A stretch of 64,000 nucleotides of DNA. It comes from RI-153 sp963752935. Its GTDB lineage: Bacteria; Chloroflexota; Anaerolineae; Caldilineales; Caldilineaceae. Each line of letters begins with the position of its first letter. The first letter of the stretch is position 1. The notes under the pieces are model-generated. The model saw only the letters and a program-made list of their open reading frames with translations. It did not search any database and had not been told where the DNA came from. A program made the translations under genes and the position numbers. Shown in pieces: positions 44,131-53,501 of the stretch. The DNA lies in assembly GCA_963752935.1 (NCBI GenBank), contig CAVWAL010000010.1, forward strand, positions 1 through 64,000, in the 5' to 3' direction.

Positions 44131-45390
44131 ATGCACATCACGATTCTGGCCATCGGCTCCCGCGGTGACGTACAGCCGCTGCTGGCGCTGGGCCTTGGTT
44201 TGAAAGATGCCGGTCATGATGTAGAGATGATGGCCGGGGTCAATTTTCGAGATTGGGTTGAATCGTATGGCTTTGGCTTTATCCCCGCCATCGATATGGA
44301 AGCGGTGATGAAAAGTGAGAAGGGGCTGATCTGGGCGGAAAGCAGCGACAGCCCCTTCCGCCAACTGCGTATGATGGGCGAGATCATGCGCGAATACCGC
44401 GACGAGATGATCAATTCGGTGCGCAGCTACGAGAAAGAGACCGATCTGCTGATCAGCGGCTTCGTCTCCGAGTCGATGGTGCAATCGTTTAGTGAGAAGA
44501 GCGGTATTCCTTACATCAACGCCATGCTGCAGCCACATCAGGCCAGCGCCAGCGGCCCTGCCTCACTCAATGCCTTCTTTCCGCGCAGCCACACCATCCT
44601 CAACCGCTGGGCAGGGCACCTCACCGAGCGGCTGATCTGGTCCTTCACCAGGGAGACCACCAACTACTTGCGCCAGTCGTTCCTCGATCTGCCGCCCCAC
44701 TCCACGCGCAGCTACCTGCGCGCCCGCCGGCAAGCGCCGACGATCCTGGGTGCCAGCCGTTACGTCGTTCCCCCTGCCCAGGACTGGCCCAGCCCCACCA
44801 CGGTCACCGGCTACTGGTTCCTCGACGAAGATCGCGATTGGCAGCCGCCCGCCGAACTGGTCGACTTCCTCGACGCAGGCCCGCCGCCGGTCTATATCGG
44901 TTTTGGCAGTATGTCGAACCGTAATCCCCAGGCCACTGTGGATCTGATTCTGGCCGCGCTGCAAAAAACTGGTCAGCGGGCGGTTCTGTCTTCAGGCTGG
45001 GCGAATATGCACCGCCAGGACTTGCCGTCGCATGTGTACAGTGTGGCGAATGTGCCGCACGCCTGGCTCTTTGAACGCGTCACCCCTCTCGTCCACCACG
45101 GTGGTGCAGGAACGACAGCGGCGGGTCTGCGCGCGGGCAACCCCACCATGATCGTGCCCCACCTGGGCGATCAACCCTATCGGGGGCGGCGTGTGCATGA
45201 GTTGGGGGTGGGCGTCGAGCCGGTGCCGCGGCACCGGCTCAGCGTCCACGCGCTGGCCGCGGGGATCGAGCAACTCGTCCACGACGGGCAGATCCGGGCC
45301 AAGGCGCAGGCACTGGCGGAGAAGATCCGCGGGGAGAAGGGTGTCGAGAATGCGGTACACGTCATTGAGGAATACATGAAAAACAGGTAG
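44131..45390 (+). CDS. UGT/macrolide-type glycosyltransferase (GT1 family)
   Basis: A 419-residue GT-B enzyme that transfers a nucleotide-activated sugar to a small molecule or sterol-like acceptor. The N-terminal acceptor domain begins ITILAIGSRGDVQPLLALG (the GDVxP motif of this family). The C-terminal donor domain has VYIGFGSMSNRNP, NVPHAWLFERVTPLVHHGGAGTT and PHLGDQPYRGRRVHELGVG, the PSPG-like donor motif. It lies 72 bases after the response regulator, possibly transcribed with it. A 16-bp palindrome lies three bases after its stop. Confidence 0.9.
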   Translation: MHITILAIGSRGDVQPLLALGLGLKDAGHDVEMMAGVNFRDWVESYGFGFIPAIDMEAVMKSEKGLIWAESSDSPFRQLRMMGEIMREYRDEMINSVRSYEKETDLLISGFVSESMVQSFSEKSGIPYINAMLQPHQASASGPASLNAFFPRSHTILNRWAGHLTERLIWSFTRETTNYLRQSFLDLPPHSTRSYLRARRQAPTILGASRYVVPPAQDWPSPTTVTGYWFLDEDRDWQPPAELVDFLDAGPPPVYIGFGSMSNRNPQATVDLILAALQKTGQRAVLSSGWANMHRQDLPSHVYSVANVPHAWLFERVTPLVHHGGAGTTAAGLRAGNPTMIVPHLGDQPYRGRRVHELGVGVEPVPRHRLSVHALAAGIEQLVHDGQIRAKAQALAEKIRGEKGVENAVHVIEEYMKNR

Positions 45391-45392
45391 TT

Positions 45393-45408
45393 GCAAACTA
45401 TAGTTTGC
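45393..45408. repeat. 16-bp perfect palindrome
   Basis: GCAAACTATAGTTTGC, starting three bases after the glycosyltransferase stop. With no loop it would serve as a protein-binding site rather than a hairpin terminator. Confidence 0.45.
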
Positions 45409-45481
45409 GGGCGTACACTTGTCTCGTAGACCGCACCGCCAGACGCCTATCAGGGTTTCAGAAGCACCTAGTACATTTTGG

Positions 45482-45556
45482 CGTAAATACCACGGCGGAA
45501 ATTCGGCATCTCAACCTCTGGTAGAAACTGTCGGTGAATTTCCGCCGGGATTTACT
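45482..45556 (-). repeat. 75-bp palindromic repeat, inverted copy
   Basis: CGTAAATACCACGGCGGAAAT at the left (21 bases, 45482-45502) and ATTTCCGCCGGGATTTACT at the right form the arms; the inner CTGGTAGAAACTG corresponds to the CTCTACCA of the 35.3 kb copy. It ends 17 bases before the endonuclease start. Confidence 0.75.
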
Positions 45557-45573
45557 ATTCAACCTGCATAGCC

Positions 45574-46245
45574 ATGAAGCAAGAATCCACTCCGTTTGAA
45601 ATCGACGAAGTCATCAAGCGCGTTCGTGTCGCTGTTGAGCCGTTTCCCAAGGCAGCGATGTTCGAGTTGGCCGATCGGGGCTACGATTCGCCCTTCGAGC
45701 AGTTGATCGCCTGCATCATCTCGATCCGCACCTATGATGAGACAAGCATTCCCGTCTCGGAGGCACTCTTTGCCCTGGCGCGCACACCGGCGCAGATGGC
45801 CGCACTTTCGGTGGAAGCGATCGACCGCGCCATCCGTGAGAGTACCTTCCACGAGAACAAAGCGCCGCAGATCCAGCAGATCGCGCGGCAGATTGTGGAC
45901 GAGCACCACGGCGAACTGCCCTGCGATTTCGACGTCCTCACCGCTTTTCATGGGGTGGGGCCCAAGTGCGCCAATCTAACCCTCGGCATCGCCTGTGCTA
46001 TCCCCAGTATCAGCGTCGATGTGCATGTACACCGTGTCACCAATCGCTGGGGCTATGTGCAGACCCGGTCGCCTGAGCAGACGATGCGGGCCCTCACCGA
46101 AAAGCTTCCACAAGCGTACTGGATCGAAATCAACCGCTTGCTTGTCCCCTTCGGCAAACACATCTGCACGGGCCGTCGCCCCAAATGTTCTACCTGCCCG
46201 GTAGCGCCCATGTGTGCGCAGGTCGGTGTTGAAAATCCACGATAG
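45574..46245 (+). CDS. Endonuclease III-like DNA glycosylase
   Basis: A 223-residue helix-hairpin-helix DNA repair enzyme. The HhH element FHGVGPKCANLTLGIA carries the catalytic lysine (K131) and VDVHVHR the catalytic Asp (D149), as in endonuclease III, which removes oxidised pyrimidines and nicks abasic DNA. The 4Fe-4S loop has C198, C205, C208 and C214 in the canonical C-x6-C-x2-C-x5-C spacing. The usual SAQTTD segment near residue 50 is SIRTYDE, so it is a divergent family member and substrate preference may differ. It is convergent with the giant surface protein gene. Confidence 0.85.
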   Translation: MKQESTPFEIDEVIKRVRVAVEPFPKAAMFELADRGYDSPFEQLIACIISIRTYDETSIPVSEALFALARTPAQMAALSVEAIDRAIRESTFHENKAPQIQQIARQIVDEHHGELPCDFDVLTAFHGVGPKCANLTLGIACAIPSISVDVHVHRVTNRWGYVQTRSPEQTMRALTEKLPQAYWIEINRLLVPFGKHICTGRRPKCSTCPVAPMCAQVGVENPR

Positions 46246-46290
46246 AACCCTTCTCTTTTCTCTGTGCAGCCAAAGACCTCGGCAGATAAT

Positions 46291-46349
46291 GTGGTGGTAT
46301 GTTTTGTGTGGGTAGACTTTCGGCCTACCCACACAAAACATACCACCAC
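46291..46349. terminator. 25-bp perfect hairpin, bidirectional terminator
   Basis: 46291-46315 (GTGGTGGTATGTTTTGTGTG and GGTAG) pairs perfectly with 46325-46349 around a 9-base loop. It lies between two convergent genes, 46 bases after the endonuclease stop and 41 bases beyond the end of the giant gene. Confidence 0.65.
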
Positions 46350-46389
46350 TTACATCGTACTTATAATCGTCACAGCATTTCGCTATTCA

Positions 46390-49128
46390 TCACTCCCTGG
46401 CCAAAGCCGGCAGATAGATCATGTGATCAAACTGGTCTTCTTCTCTTACCACGCCGGCTGCCTGACGCTGGATCAAAGGCAAAAAGATGCGTTGCTGCCC
46501 TGCCGGTGCAGCCGCCGTACTGGTCGGCTTCGGCGTGGACGTCGCCGTCGGAACCGGCGTCTTTGTTGCCGTCGCACCGGGAATCGGCGTCGCCGTCGGA
46601 ACCGGCGTCTTTGTTGCCGTCGGAATTGGCGTCTTTGTCGCCGTGGCGCCCGGAATCGGCGTCTTTGTCGCTGTAGGTAAGGGCGTTGCCGTTGCGCCCG
46701 GAACCGGCGTCGGCGTGGGGCCGCCATCGTTGTCGCTGATGGTGACGACGGACCGGCCGTCGGCGATGGTGGCGTTGACCGCACCGGCCAGGTTGATCAC
46801 GAAGGTCTGCGGCGATTCGATCTCGCCGTCGTCCTGAATCGGCACGCTGATGGTGACGGACGTTTCCCCGGCACGGATGACGGCGCTGCCGCTGACCGCG
46901 TCGTAATCGGACGGGGCGACGGCGCTGCCATCCGCCGTGCTGTACTGAAGAGCCACCGTGCCTGCCACGCGTGGCGCCGACAGGCGGACGGTGAGCTGCA
47001 CCGACCCTGCGCCTTCGCTGACGGTGATATCGTCGACGAAGATGGCGGGGATGGCGCCGGCATCAAAGCCGTCCGGCGCCGGGATATTGACCAACACGTT
47101 CTTGGTGTCGGTCATCACGCGGCCGGCCTTGTCGGTGGTGCGCATGGTCACAGGGATGGTCTTACCGTAGGGGTTCGGCCCCACGTAGACCGCCGCGGAC
47201 CAGCCGCCGTTGCCGTCCCAGGTGACGTCTTGGAAAGGCGCACCGTCGACACTGATCTCGACGGTGGCGACGTTGCCGTTGCCCATGCTGTCCCCCGCGC
47301 TGCCGCCGAAGCGCATGATGCCGCTGGCCGGGCTGTAGTCGCCGTCGCCGGTGAGAACCTCAGTGATCAGGTTGCCCTGTGGATCCCCAGTGTCCAGCGT
47401 GATCGTATTCACCGGCCCGCCAAGAACCTTACCGTCCCACGCCGTCGTGCGCACCGACAGGTCATAGACATTCTCTCCGCCCGCCGGCAGCGCAAAGGTG
47501 ACGGTGGCGATCGTCTGCGTCACGTTGGCGGACTGCTCGAAGCTGACCATTTCGGCGGGGGTGCCGTTGACAAGCACGCCCATTTCCTTGAGCGCGCCCG
47601 CCGAAGACGCCGACATCTGGATTTGGAGCGTGTCGGTGATGGCGATCACGCTGCCCGCCGGCGGCCAGATCAACACCGGCGGCGCCGTGTTGTCCACGCT
47701 GCGGGCAACGGCGGCCGTGCTCACGACCTGGCTCACCGTCGTACACTGCCCGAAGGTGTCGCAGGCGGTAGCTTCGATGCTGGGGTTGGCTTCGCTCGCC
47801 CAGATGTGACACTCCATACTCAACTGATTGCGCAGCGTGATGTCGGGGAAGAAGTCTTCCTTCCAACTGTCGGTGATGTAGTCGGGTGTAGGCTGCACGC
47901 TGTCACCACAGGCCGTGCTGAAGCTCGCCCGATCCAGATGCAGGTCGTCCGCCGTGATCTCGGTGATCTCGATGTCGTAGCGGGGCGCGTTCGTCCCGGG
48001 GTCGAGGTAGAGGACGCCGGTGGCATTGGCCTTTAGAGTAATACGCGGCGCAAGGTTATCGATGACGCCGCGCCATTGGTTGCCGCGGCGGAAGATGCGT
48101 CCGACATCATCGGCGGCGCGCAGATCAAGCTGGTAGAAGCCTTCCAGATTCGTCGGCACGGGCAGCGACCATGTCCCCGCCACAGGGCCGTCGGCGGTAA
48201 GCCCGCCGCTGGTCTTGGTGAAGGTGGCAGGAATCCAGGGCAGGTCGGCCATGTTTTTGATGATGTTGATCTCGCCCTGGCCCAGATCGCGACTGCTGAC
48301 CATGACGTTGTCGATGAAGCCGACAAAGCGCTTGGTAAAGACGCCGTTGACGCCGCCGATGTCGAAGCCGGCGTTGTTTTCCACGCTTTCGTCGAGGCCG
48401 CCGTAACCGGCGTCGAAACCGTCCACATAGAGGACGGCTTCCCCGTTGGAACGGCGTACGACAGCGGCGATGTGATGCCAGTTGTTGTCGTTGACCGGAA
48501 TCTTATTGGCTGTCACCACGTCAAGGCCGTTCAGTCGCCAGACCACGCGGCCATTGGCATCAATGGCCAGTGCGTAACCCTGACCGGCGGCGTCGGCGCG
48601 GGCAGTTGTAGCAAAGGGGACGAAGGGGAGCGCATACTTACTGAGGATGGTGACATCGGTGGCGGTGGTCTTGATCCACGCCTGCACGGTGAAGCCGGTA
48701 TCCACGTCGAAGTCGAGGCTGGGGTCATCTGCTACTTGCAGCAGGGTGGTCCCGTCGAAATAGACGCCGTTGTTGACCCGTCCCAGCGCCGCGGACGAAG
48801 GACAGGTGGCCTCGGCCTGGGCGCTGCGCCCCGTCACGAAGGGACCGCCGGGGGTGATCACCGAAGGCACACAGTAGGCTGCGTTCTGATTGAGTGTGGC
48901 GTCTTCGAACCAGACTTCACCGTTCGGTTCGTCCAGGTTGAGGATCATGGCAGTGCCCGACAGGGCGCTGGTCTGGGTGATGGAGAGGAACGTGCCCTCC
49001 ACTGTGCCGATGCCCATCGAGTTGGAGATCACGCCGCTGAGGCTCATGGCGGCGTCCGCCGAACGGGCCGCGGATCGGGCCGCAACGCCGGTGACGTAGT
49101 CGGTCACGGCGCTGTCAGGGTCTATCAC
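46390..49128 (-). CDS. C-terminal fragment of the giant surface protein: LamG, Calx-beta, Thr/Pro stalk
   Basis: About 912 codons intact. It contains a LamG/concanavalin-like lectin domain (VYFDGTTLLQVADDPSLDF, then FTVQAWIKTT and WHHIAAVVRR), Ig-like beta regions and a Calx-beta domain (ITVSEGAGSVQLTVRLSAP, DYDAVSGSAVIRAGETSVTI). A stalk of TPTPVPGATATPLPTATK-type repeats follows, and the end carries two similar motifs, IFLPLIQR and IYLPALARE. The stalk suggests cell-wall spanning. The repeated LP-hydrophobic-R end is a feature I associate with Chloroflexota surface proteins (recollection, not proven sorting signal). Confidence 0.75.
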   Translation of the reverse strand: MIDPDSAVTDYVTGVAARSAARSADAAMSLSGVISNSMGIGTVEGTFLSITQTSALSGTAMILNLDEPNGEVWFEDATLNQNAAYCVPSVITPGGPFVTGRSAQAEATCPSSAALGRVNNGVYFDGTTLLQVADDPSLDFDVDTGFTVQAWIKTTATDVTILSKYALPFVPFATTARADAAGQGYALAIDANGRVVWRLNGLDVVTANKIPVNDNNWHHIAAVVRRSNGEAVLYVDGFDAGYGGLDESVENNAGFDIGGVNGVFTKRFVGFIDNVMVSSRDLGQGEINIIKNMADLPWIPATFTKTSGGLTADGPVAGTWSLPVPTNLEGFYQLDLRAADDVGRIFRRGNQWRGVIDNLAPRITLKANATGVLYLDPGTNAPRYDIEITEITADDLHLDRASFSTACGDSVQPTPDYITDSWKEDFFPDITLRNQLSMECHIWASEANPSIEATACDTFGQCTTVSQVVSTAAVARSVDNTAPPVLIWPPAGSVIAITDTLQIQMSASSAGALKEMGVLVNGTPAEMVSFEQSANVTQTIATVTFALPAGGENVYDLSVRTTAWDGKVLGGPVNTITLDTGDPQGNLITEVLTGDGDYSPASGIMRFGGSAGDSMGNGNVATVEISVDGAPFQDVTWDGNGGWSAAVYVGPNPYGKTIPVTMRTTDKAGRVMTDTKNVLVNIPAPDGFDAGAIPAIFVDDITVSEGAGSVQLTVRLSAPRVAGTVALQYSTADGSAVAPSDYDAVSGSAVIRAGETSVTISVPIQDDGEIESPQTFVINLAGAVNATIADGRSVVTISDNDGGPTPTPVPGATATPLPTATKTPIPGATATKTPIPTATKTPVPTATPIPGATATKTPVPTATSTPKPTSTAAAPAGQQRIFLPLIQRQAAGVVREEDQFDHMIYLPALARE

Positions 49129-51310
49129 GACTTCGGCCGTGGAGACGTCGAGGCGCAGCGATGCAACGAAGTCGGCGCTGTTGCCTACGCGTGTCGGCGG
49201 CGCGCAGCGTCATGGAATAGAGGCCGCTGGGGTCGCCGATGGCGCTGGGCAGTTCCACCGTCGTCGCCCAGTTGACACCGCTGAGGGTGACGGGTTGCTC
49301 GACCACAGGCGTACCGTCCTGCGCGTGGATGAAGAGGCGCAGGCTGGATGGGTCCACACCACTGCCCGGCGTGCCCTGGCCGTCGTTGAGTGCGGGATCG
49401 CTGGCCTGACCGTCGACGTTGACGGTCCAGCGCCCGTTGATGTTGCGCACCGGGACGGCCTGTTCGGTTAAGATATAGGGATCCGGCGGCGTGCCGTCGG
49501 CGTGGATCGAGATGGCGGGTGACAGGGGTCCCACAAAGTCGACGTTGTCAACAGCTCGCGATTGCAGCGTGTAGGTGCCTTCCGCCCCATAGGAGAGTGG
49601 ATAGGTCCACGTGGCCTGACCTGTGGCCGAATAGGCGGTGCCGTTGACGATGACGTCGACATGATGGATGCCCGAATCGGTGTCGGTGGCGCTGCCGCCG
49701 ATGATCAGCGTTTCCACAGCCAGACCGGCGCGGCCCACGGGCGGCGCTTTGATGTACATGTTGTTTGTCAGCCCGCTCGATGGCCGACGACGGCGGCTGG
49801 GCATCGACACGCAGGGAGAGTCCGTCCTGTGCGGTGAGCGGCCCTGTACCACGGGGCAGCGTGCGGTGGATGTAGATCTTGTCCAAGGGAAGCCAGAATT
49901 TCGAATCTCGTGGCCTCCGGCCACGATGCAGTAGGACGGGTTGGCGGTGTAGCCCAGGTCCGCGCCCAGTTCGCCCACATACATGCGGGCGATGGCGTCG
50001 GCCTGGAGCGCGGTGTCGAAGACGTTGAGGTAGTCGATGCTGCCCCGGTAGTGCAGATCGTTGTACCAGCCCAGCGCCACGGTTGGGTTATCCACCGGGA
50101 GGGGATCAAGGCCGAATCCGGCGGGTTGACCGTCCACGTAGAGTGAGAAGACAAAGATCTTGGTGTCGAAAGTGAAGGCGACATGGTGCCAGGTATCCAG
50201 CGCCACCGGCTGGCTGGTCGCCGTCTTAGCGCCGACGCCGGCGTAGATGCGGTTCTCGGCGCCGATGGAGATGCCGTAGTAGTTGGCGAAATTGCTGCCG
50301 CTGTAGGCCAGCATCAGGGGCGATCCTGCACCCCAGGACGTGCCGGTGTTGGTCTTGGCGGAATCGGGCTTGAACCAGAACGAGTAGGTGAAATCGCCCG
50401 TCACCGGGGCCGTGAACGAAACGCTATCGTCCACGCCGTCAAAGTAGAGGGAACGGTCCGTGCGCGGGGGGATGGCTCCGGCGGCCCGCGGCTGGTTGAG
50501 GATGCCGACACCGGCCACACCCACCAACGGACAGGTCGCGCCGCTACATGTGGCCGTGACGTTGTGGCCGGAGGCGTCGGCGAAGGTCGTCATGCTCGGC
50601 CATTCCTCGAAGGCGAAGGCTGTCACCGGCGCAGCGGACGGCGCGGGGCAGATCAACGTGCGCCCGGCGTCGAGCAAGTTACTGCCGCTGGGCCATTTGG
50701 TATCAAAGGCGGGGTTGCCGAGCGCCGAGCCGTTGGGGTTGAGCAGTGCATAGGACATGGCGTGGTTAGGCGCGGCCTGGTAGTCGAAGCTTAGCAGCCA
50801 GCCTGGTATGCCGGGATGGTAGGCAATCGCCGGTTTGGGCTGCCCACCGCTGCTCTTGGAGGCCAGTTCTGCGATTTCGGTTTGCGTGCCGGCCACCACG
50901 TCGCTCAACACGCCCGCGATCTTGTCGGCGCCGCTGTGGTAGACGGTCATGATCTTTTTGTTGATGGGATCATAGTCCAGGCTGGGCAGGTGGAGCCGGT
51001 TGTATTGATACTTGGGCAAGCTGCCTACGACGACGCCTACGCTGCCGGTCGAATTGGTGAGAAGGTCGCGGTAGAGCAGCGCCGTCGTCGTTTCAGCCGG
51101 GGCCACGGGCACCGTCCACACCAGCCGGTAGCGGTCACCGGCCCAGATCAGGTTGGCGATGATGTCGGTTTCGGTGCGGGCGAGGGCGATGTCCCAGTCG
51201 AAGAAGTTGCCGTTGGCCAGATCAGGCGTGGCGTCCACGCTGAAATCGCGGACCCAATGCTCGACAGGCGAGCCGATGGCGACGCCGTTGGACTGGTACT
51301 GCTGCGTCAT
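49115..51310 (-). CDS. Fragment of the giant surface protein: LamG-containing middle part
   Basis: About 730 codons. It contains a second LamG domain (LYFDGVDDSVSFTAPVTGDF, FTYSFWFKPDSAKTNTG, LDTWHHVAFTFDTK) followed by Ig-like segments (GIHHVDVIVNGTAYSATGQA). Between about 49885 and 49780 the frame differs from the true one (LDKIYIHRTLPRGTGPLTAQ lies in another frame), then returns, so two compensating indels are present. The end leaves frame at about 49186, where VGNSADFVASLRLDVSTAEV continues into the next fragment. Confidence 0.65.
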   Translation of the reverse strand: MTQQYQSNGVAIGSPVEHWVRDFSVDATPDLANGNFFDWDIALARTETDIIANLIWAGDRYRLVWTVPVAPAETTTALLYRDLLTNSTGSVGVVVGSLPKYQYNRLHLPSLDYDPINKKIMTVYHSGADKIAGVLSDVVAGTQTEIAELASKSSGGQPKPAIAYHPGIPGWLLSFDYQAAPNHAMSYALLNPNGSALGNPAFDTKWPSGSNLLDAGRTLICPAPSAAPVTAFAFEEWPSMTTFADASGHNVTATCSGATCPLVGVAGVGILNQPRAAGAIPPRTDRSLYFDGVDDSVSFTAPVTGDFTYSFWFKPDSAKTNTGTSWGAGSPLMLAYSGSNFANYYGISIGAENRIYAGVGAKTATSQPVALDTWHHVAFTFDTKIFVFSLYVDGQPAGFGLDPLPVDNPTVALGWYNDLHYRGSIDYLNVFDTALQADAIARMYVGELGADLGYTANPSYCIVAGGHEIRNSGFPWTRSTSTARCPVVQGRSPHRTDSPCVSMPSRRRRPSSGLTNNMYIKAPPVGRAGLAVETLIIGGSATDTDSGIHHVDVIVNGTAYSATGQATWTYPLSYGAEGTYTLQSRAVDNVDFVGPLSPAISIHADGTPPDPYILTEQAVPVRNINGRWTVNVDGQASDPALNDGQGTPGSGVDPSSLRLFIHAQDGTPVVEQPVTLSGVNWATTVELPSAIGDPSGLYSMTLRAADTRRQQRRLRCIAAPRRLHGRSRDRP

Positions 51311-53501
51311 CAGGCTGGAGCGGATGTTCCAGAACGGGGAAGGTGCCCGGGCTCACCAGTTTGCGATTCCAGGCCACGGTGAAGGTGCTTCCGTTGCTGG
51401 CGATGACGGGGTTGAAGTCACCGGTGCGCGGATCGGTGTTGGTTGTCATCAGGTTGAACTCGTTGCCTTTGCCTAGCGCCAGCCCGTTGGCCGAGGGGGC
51501 CATGGTCGCCCCGCTGATGACATTGCGCTGGCGGCCTATGAGCGTGTAGGTCAACGTGATGTAGGCGTCGTTGTCGTTGGCGCCCTTGTTGCTTAGGCCC
51601 GGATTGACAGTGATCGTCGCCGCACTGTATTGTGGGTTCCAAATATTCAGAGAGGTCCAGTTGACCGACAGCGGCAGGTTCACGCCGATCCGCTCGGAGA
51701 AGTCCTCGTAGACGATGCCGTCGGCTTCGTAAACGGCGATGCTCTCCGTCACATTCGGCGAGTCGCAGAAGGTCTTTGTGTAGGGAAGACCGTGACCGGT
51801 GGTGGCAAACGCGCCATTGACCATGCCGCCGGCGTTGTAGTAACGCCAATCCCAGATGGGGCTCCAGTTCGTACCGATGCCGTTGGTCGAGTAGCCGTCG
51901 GCCATGACGACGAAAGGTTCAATTTCAAGGGTATCGTGATCATCGCCGATGTCGTTGACGTAGAGCGAATCCATGCGCAGGCTGAGGCAGTTCTCCACCT
52001 GATCCCACACCGACATGCACTTGCCGCTCGCCGTACACGCCACGCTCGGCGAGGCGCTGGATCGGCGTGCCCAGATGTCGGTGGTGGGGATGAAGGGAGC
52101 GACAGCGTCGTCCTGTTCGAGCTTGCCGCTGACGCCACTAATGATGTAGGCCCAGATGTCGCCGGTGCTGCCGCGGCCAGGGTTGGCCGTGGCCAGCCCG
52201 TTGAGCAGGTAGGCGTCGGGCAGATCGGGGCGACGCACGGTGGCATCCAAGGCCCGGGCGTAGGGCGGTTTGCTGAATTCGCTCAGGTAGTTTGTGCCGG
52301 TTGGGCTGATTTGGAAGGTGGCGTTGACGTTCTCAGCCAGCGTACGCGCCCGCGCGCTGCTGTTGATGCGCAATGCCTGGCTCCCTGCCGACGAGTCGAT
52401 CTGGTAATTGCGGACAACGGTGGTGGGCGTGTTGAGCGAAAGGCCTAGCGGCACCACTTCCACGCCGCCGCCCACTGCCATAGGACGTTCAATCTCCAAC
52501 ACCACCGGATCAAGATTCACGTAGCCGATCACGCTGTTGGTGTAGACAAAGGATGTGCCGGGGCGCAGGTAGCCGTCGTCGGCCACATCGGCGCTGATCG
52601 TGATCTGCAGGGGATTAACGTTGGCCACGCCGGGATGGTAGGGTTGGCCGTTGCGATCCAGTTTGTAGAGTTCGTAGAGCCGCTTCTCGGCGTCGTCGGG
52701 GATGCCGTCGCCGTCGGGATCGGCGTGCTTGGGATCGGACGAGATCCAGATCGTCACCGCGCCGGTGGTGGTGACGAACTCACCGGCGCGCAGCGGCGCC
52801 GTGATTGCCCAGCCGCCGGCGAAGACGGGCTTGCCCGTGACGGTGTCCGTCATAGGGAGCATGGTGTCGTTGCTCCGGTAGAAGAGCTGATGGTAGATCT
52901 CCTGGCCATCAGTCAGCCCGTCGTTGTCGGTGTCGGCGTTAGCCGGATTGGTGCCGTACTGGATCTCCTGGGCGTCGGTGAGGCCGTCGCCGTCGGTGTC
53001 CCATTGGTCGGCGGCCAGACGCACGCCCGCCATGCGCTGTTCCAGTTCAAAGCGGTCGCTGAGGCCGTCGAAGTCGGTATCGGGTTTGGTGTCGTCGGGG
53101 TCGATGCCGGCCAGCGCCGTGGTGACGAGGCCGTCGCCGTCGGCGTCCCACATCGTGGGGAAGTAGGCATCCCAGGCCAGCCGCTGTCCGCCGCCGGCGC
53201 TGTTGGTGGTGGCGAAGAATTCGCCAACAGTGTCGGGGAAGATGTCGTACGACGGGCCGTTGACGAAGGACGGGATCGCCGCCCCGTTCCGTCTCCAGTT
53301 TGCAGACGGGGATGTAGACCACCGTCCAGCATTCGTAGGCGGGCAGGGCATAGGCCATGTTGAACCAGTAGTCGATGGCGACGGTTGATCCCCGGGCTCA
53401 GGTAGAGATCGGTGATCGTGGGTTCCTGGTAGGCAGTCGCCGTGCGCTTGTGCCAGGGGACGCCGTAATCTGTGGTCGGCACCGACGAAACGATGGTCCA
53501 C
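51222..53501 (-). CDS. Fragment of the giant surface protein: TSP3 repeats and beta-rich region
   Basis: The genuine part runs from about 53285 (AAIPSFVNGPSYDIF) to about 51340. Calcium-binding thrombospondin type 3-like repeats are clear: DADGDGLVTTALAGIDPDD, DTDFDGLSDRFELEQ, DTDGDGLTDAQEIQYGTNP, DTDNDGLTDGQEIY and DPDGDGIPDDAEKRLYEL. The first 70 codons and the last 40 of the open frame are out-of-frame run-ons, so any automated prediction of this ORF would have wrong ends. Confidence 0.65.
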   Translation of the reverse strand: MDHRFVGADHRLRRPLAQAHGDCLPGTHDHRSLPEPGDQPSPSTTGSTWPMPCPPTNAGRWSTSPSANWRRNGAAIPSFVNGPSYDIFPDTVGEFFATTNSAGGGQRLAWDAYFPTMWDADGDGLVTTALAGIDPDDTKPDTDFDGLSDRFELEQRMAGVRLAADQWDTDGDGLTDAQEIQYGTNPANADTDNDGLTDGQEIYHQLFYRSNDTMLPMTDTVTGKPVFAGGWAITAPLRAGEFVTTTGAVTIWISSDPKHADPDGDGIPDDAEKRLYELYKLDRNGQPYHPGVANVNPLQITISADVADDGYLRPGTSFVYTNSVIGYVNLDPVVLEIERPMAVGGGVEVVPLGLSLNTPTTVVRNYQIDSSAGSQALRINSSARARTLAENVNATFQISPTGTNYLSEFSKPPYARALDATVRRPDLPDAYLLNGLATANPGRGSTGDIWAYIISGVSGKLEQDDAVAPFIPTTDIWARRSSASPSVACTASGKCMSVWDQVENCLSLRMDSLYVNDIGDDHDTLEIEPFVVMADGYSTNGIGTNWSPIWDWRYYNAGGMVNGAFATTGHGLPYTKTFCDSPNVTESIAVYEADGIVYEDFSERIGVNLPLSVNWTSLNIWNPQYSAATITVNPGLSNKGANDNDAYITLTYTLIGRQRNVISGATMAPSANGLALGKGNEFNLMTTNTDPRTGDFNPVIASNGSTFTVAWNRKLVSPGTFPVLEHPLQPDDAAVPVQRRRHRLACRALGPRFQRGRHA

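Noticed and set aside
47230..49275. Plus-strand frames of 268 and 399 codons over the giant surface gene
   Set aside because: Antisense to the LamG and Calx-beta coding sequence; Val/Asp/Gly/Arg-rich shadow composition, no recognisable domain.
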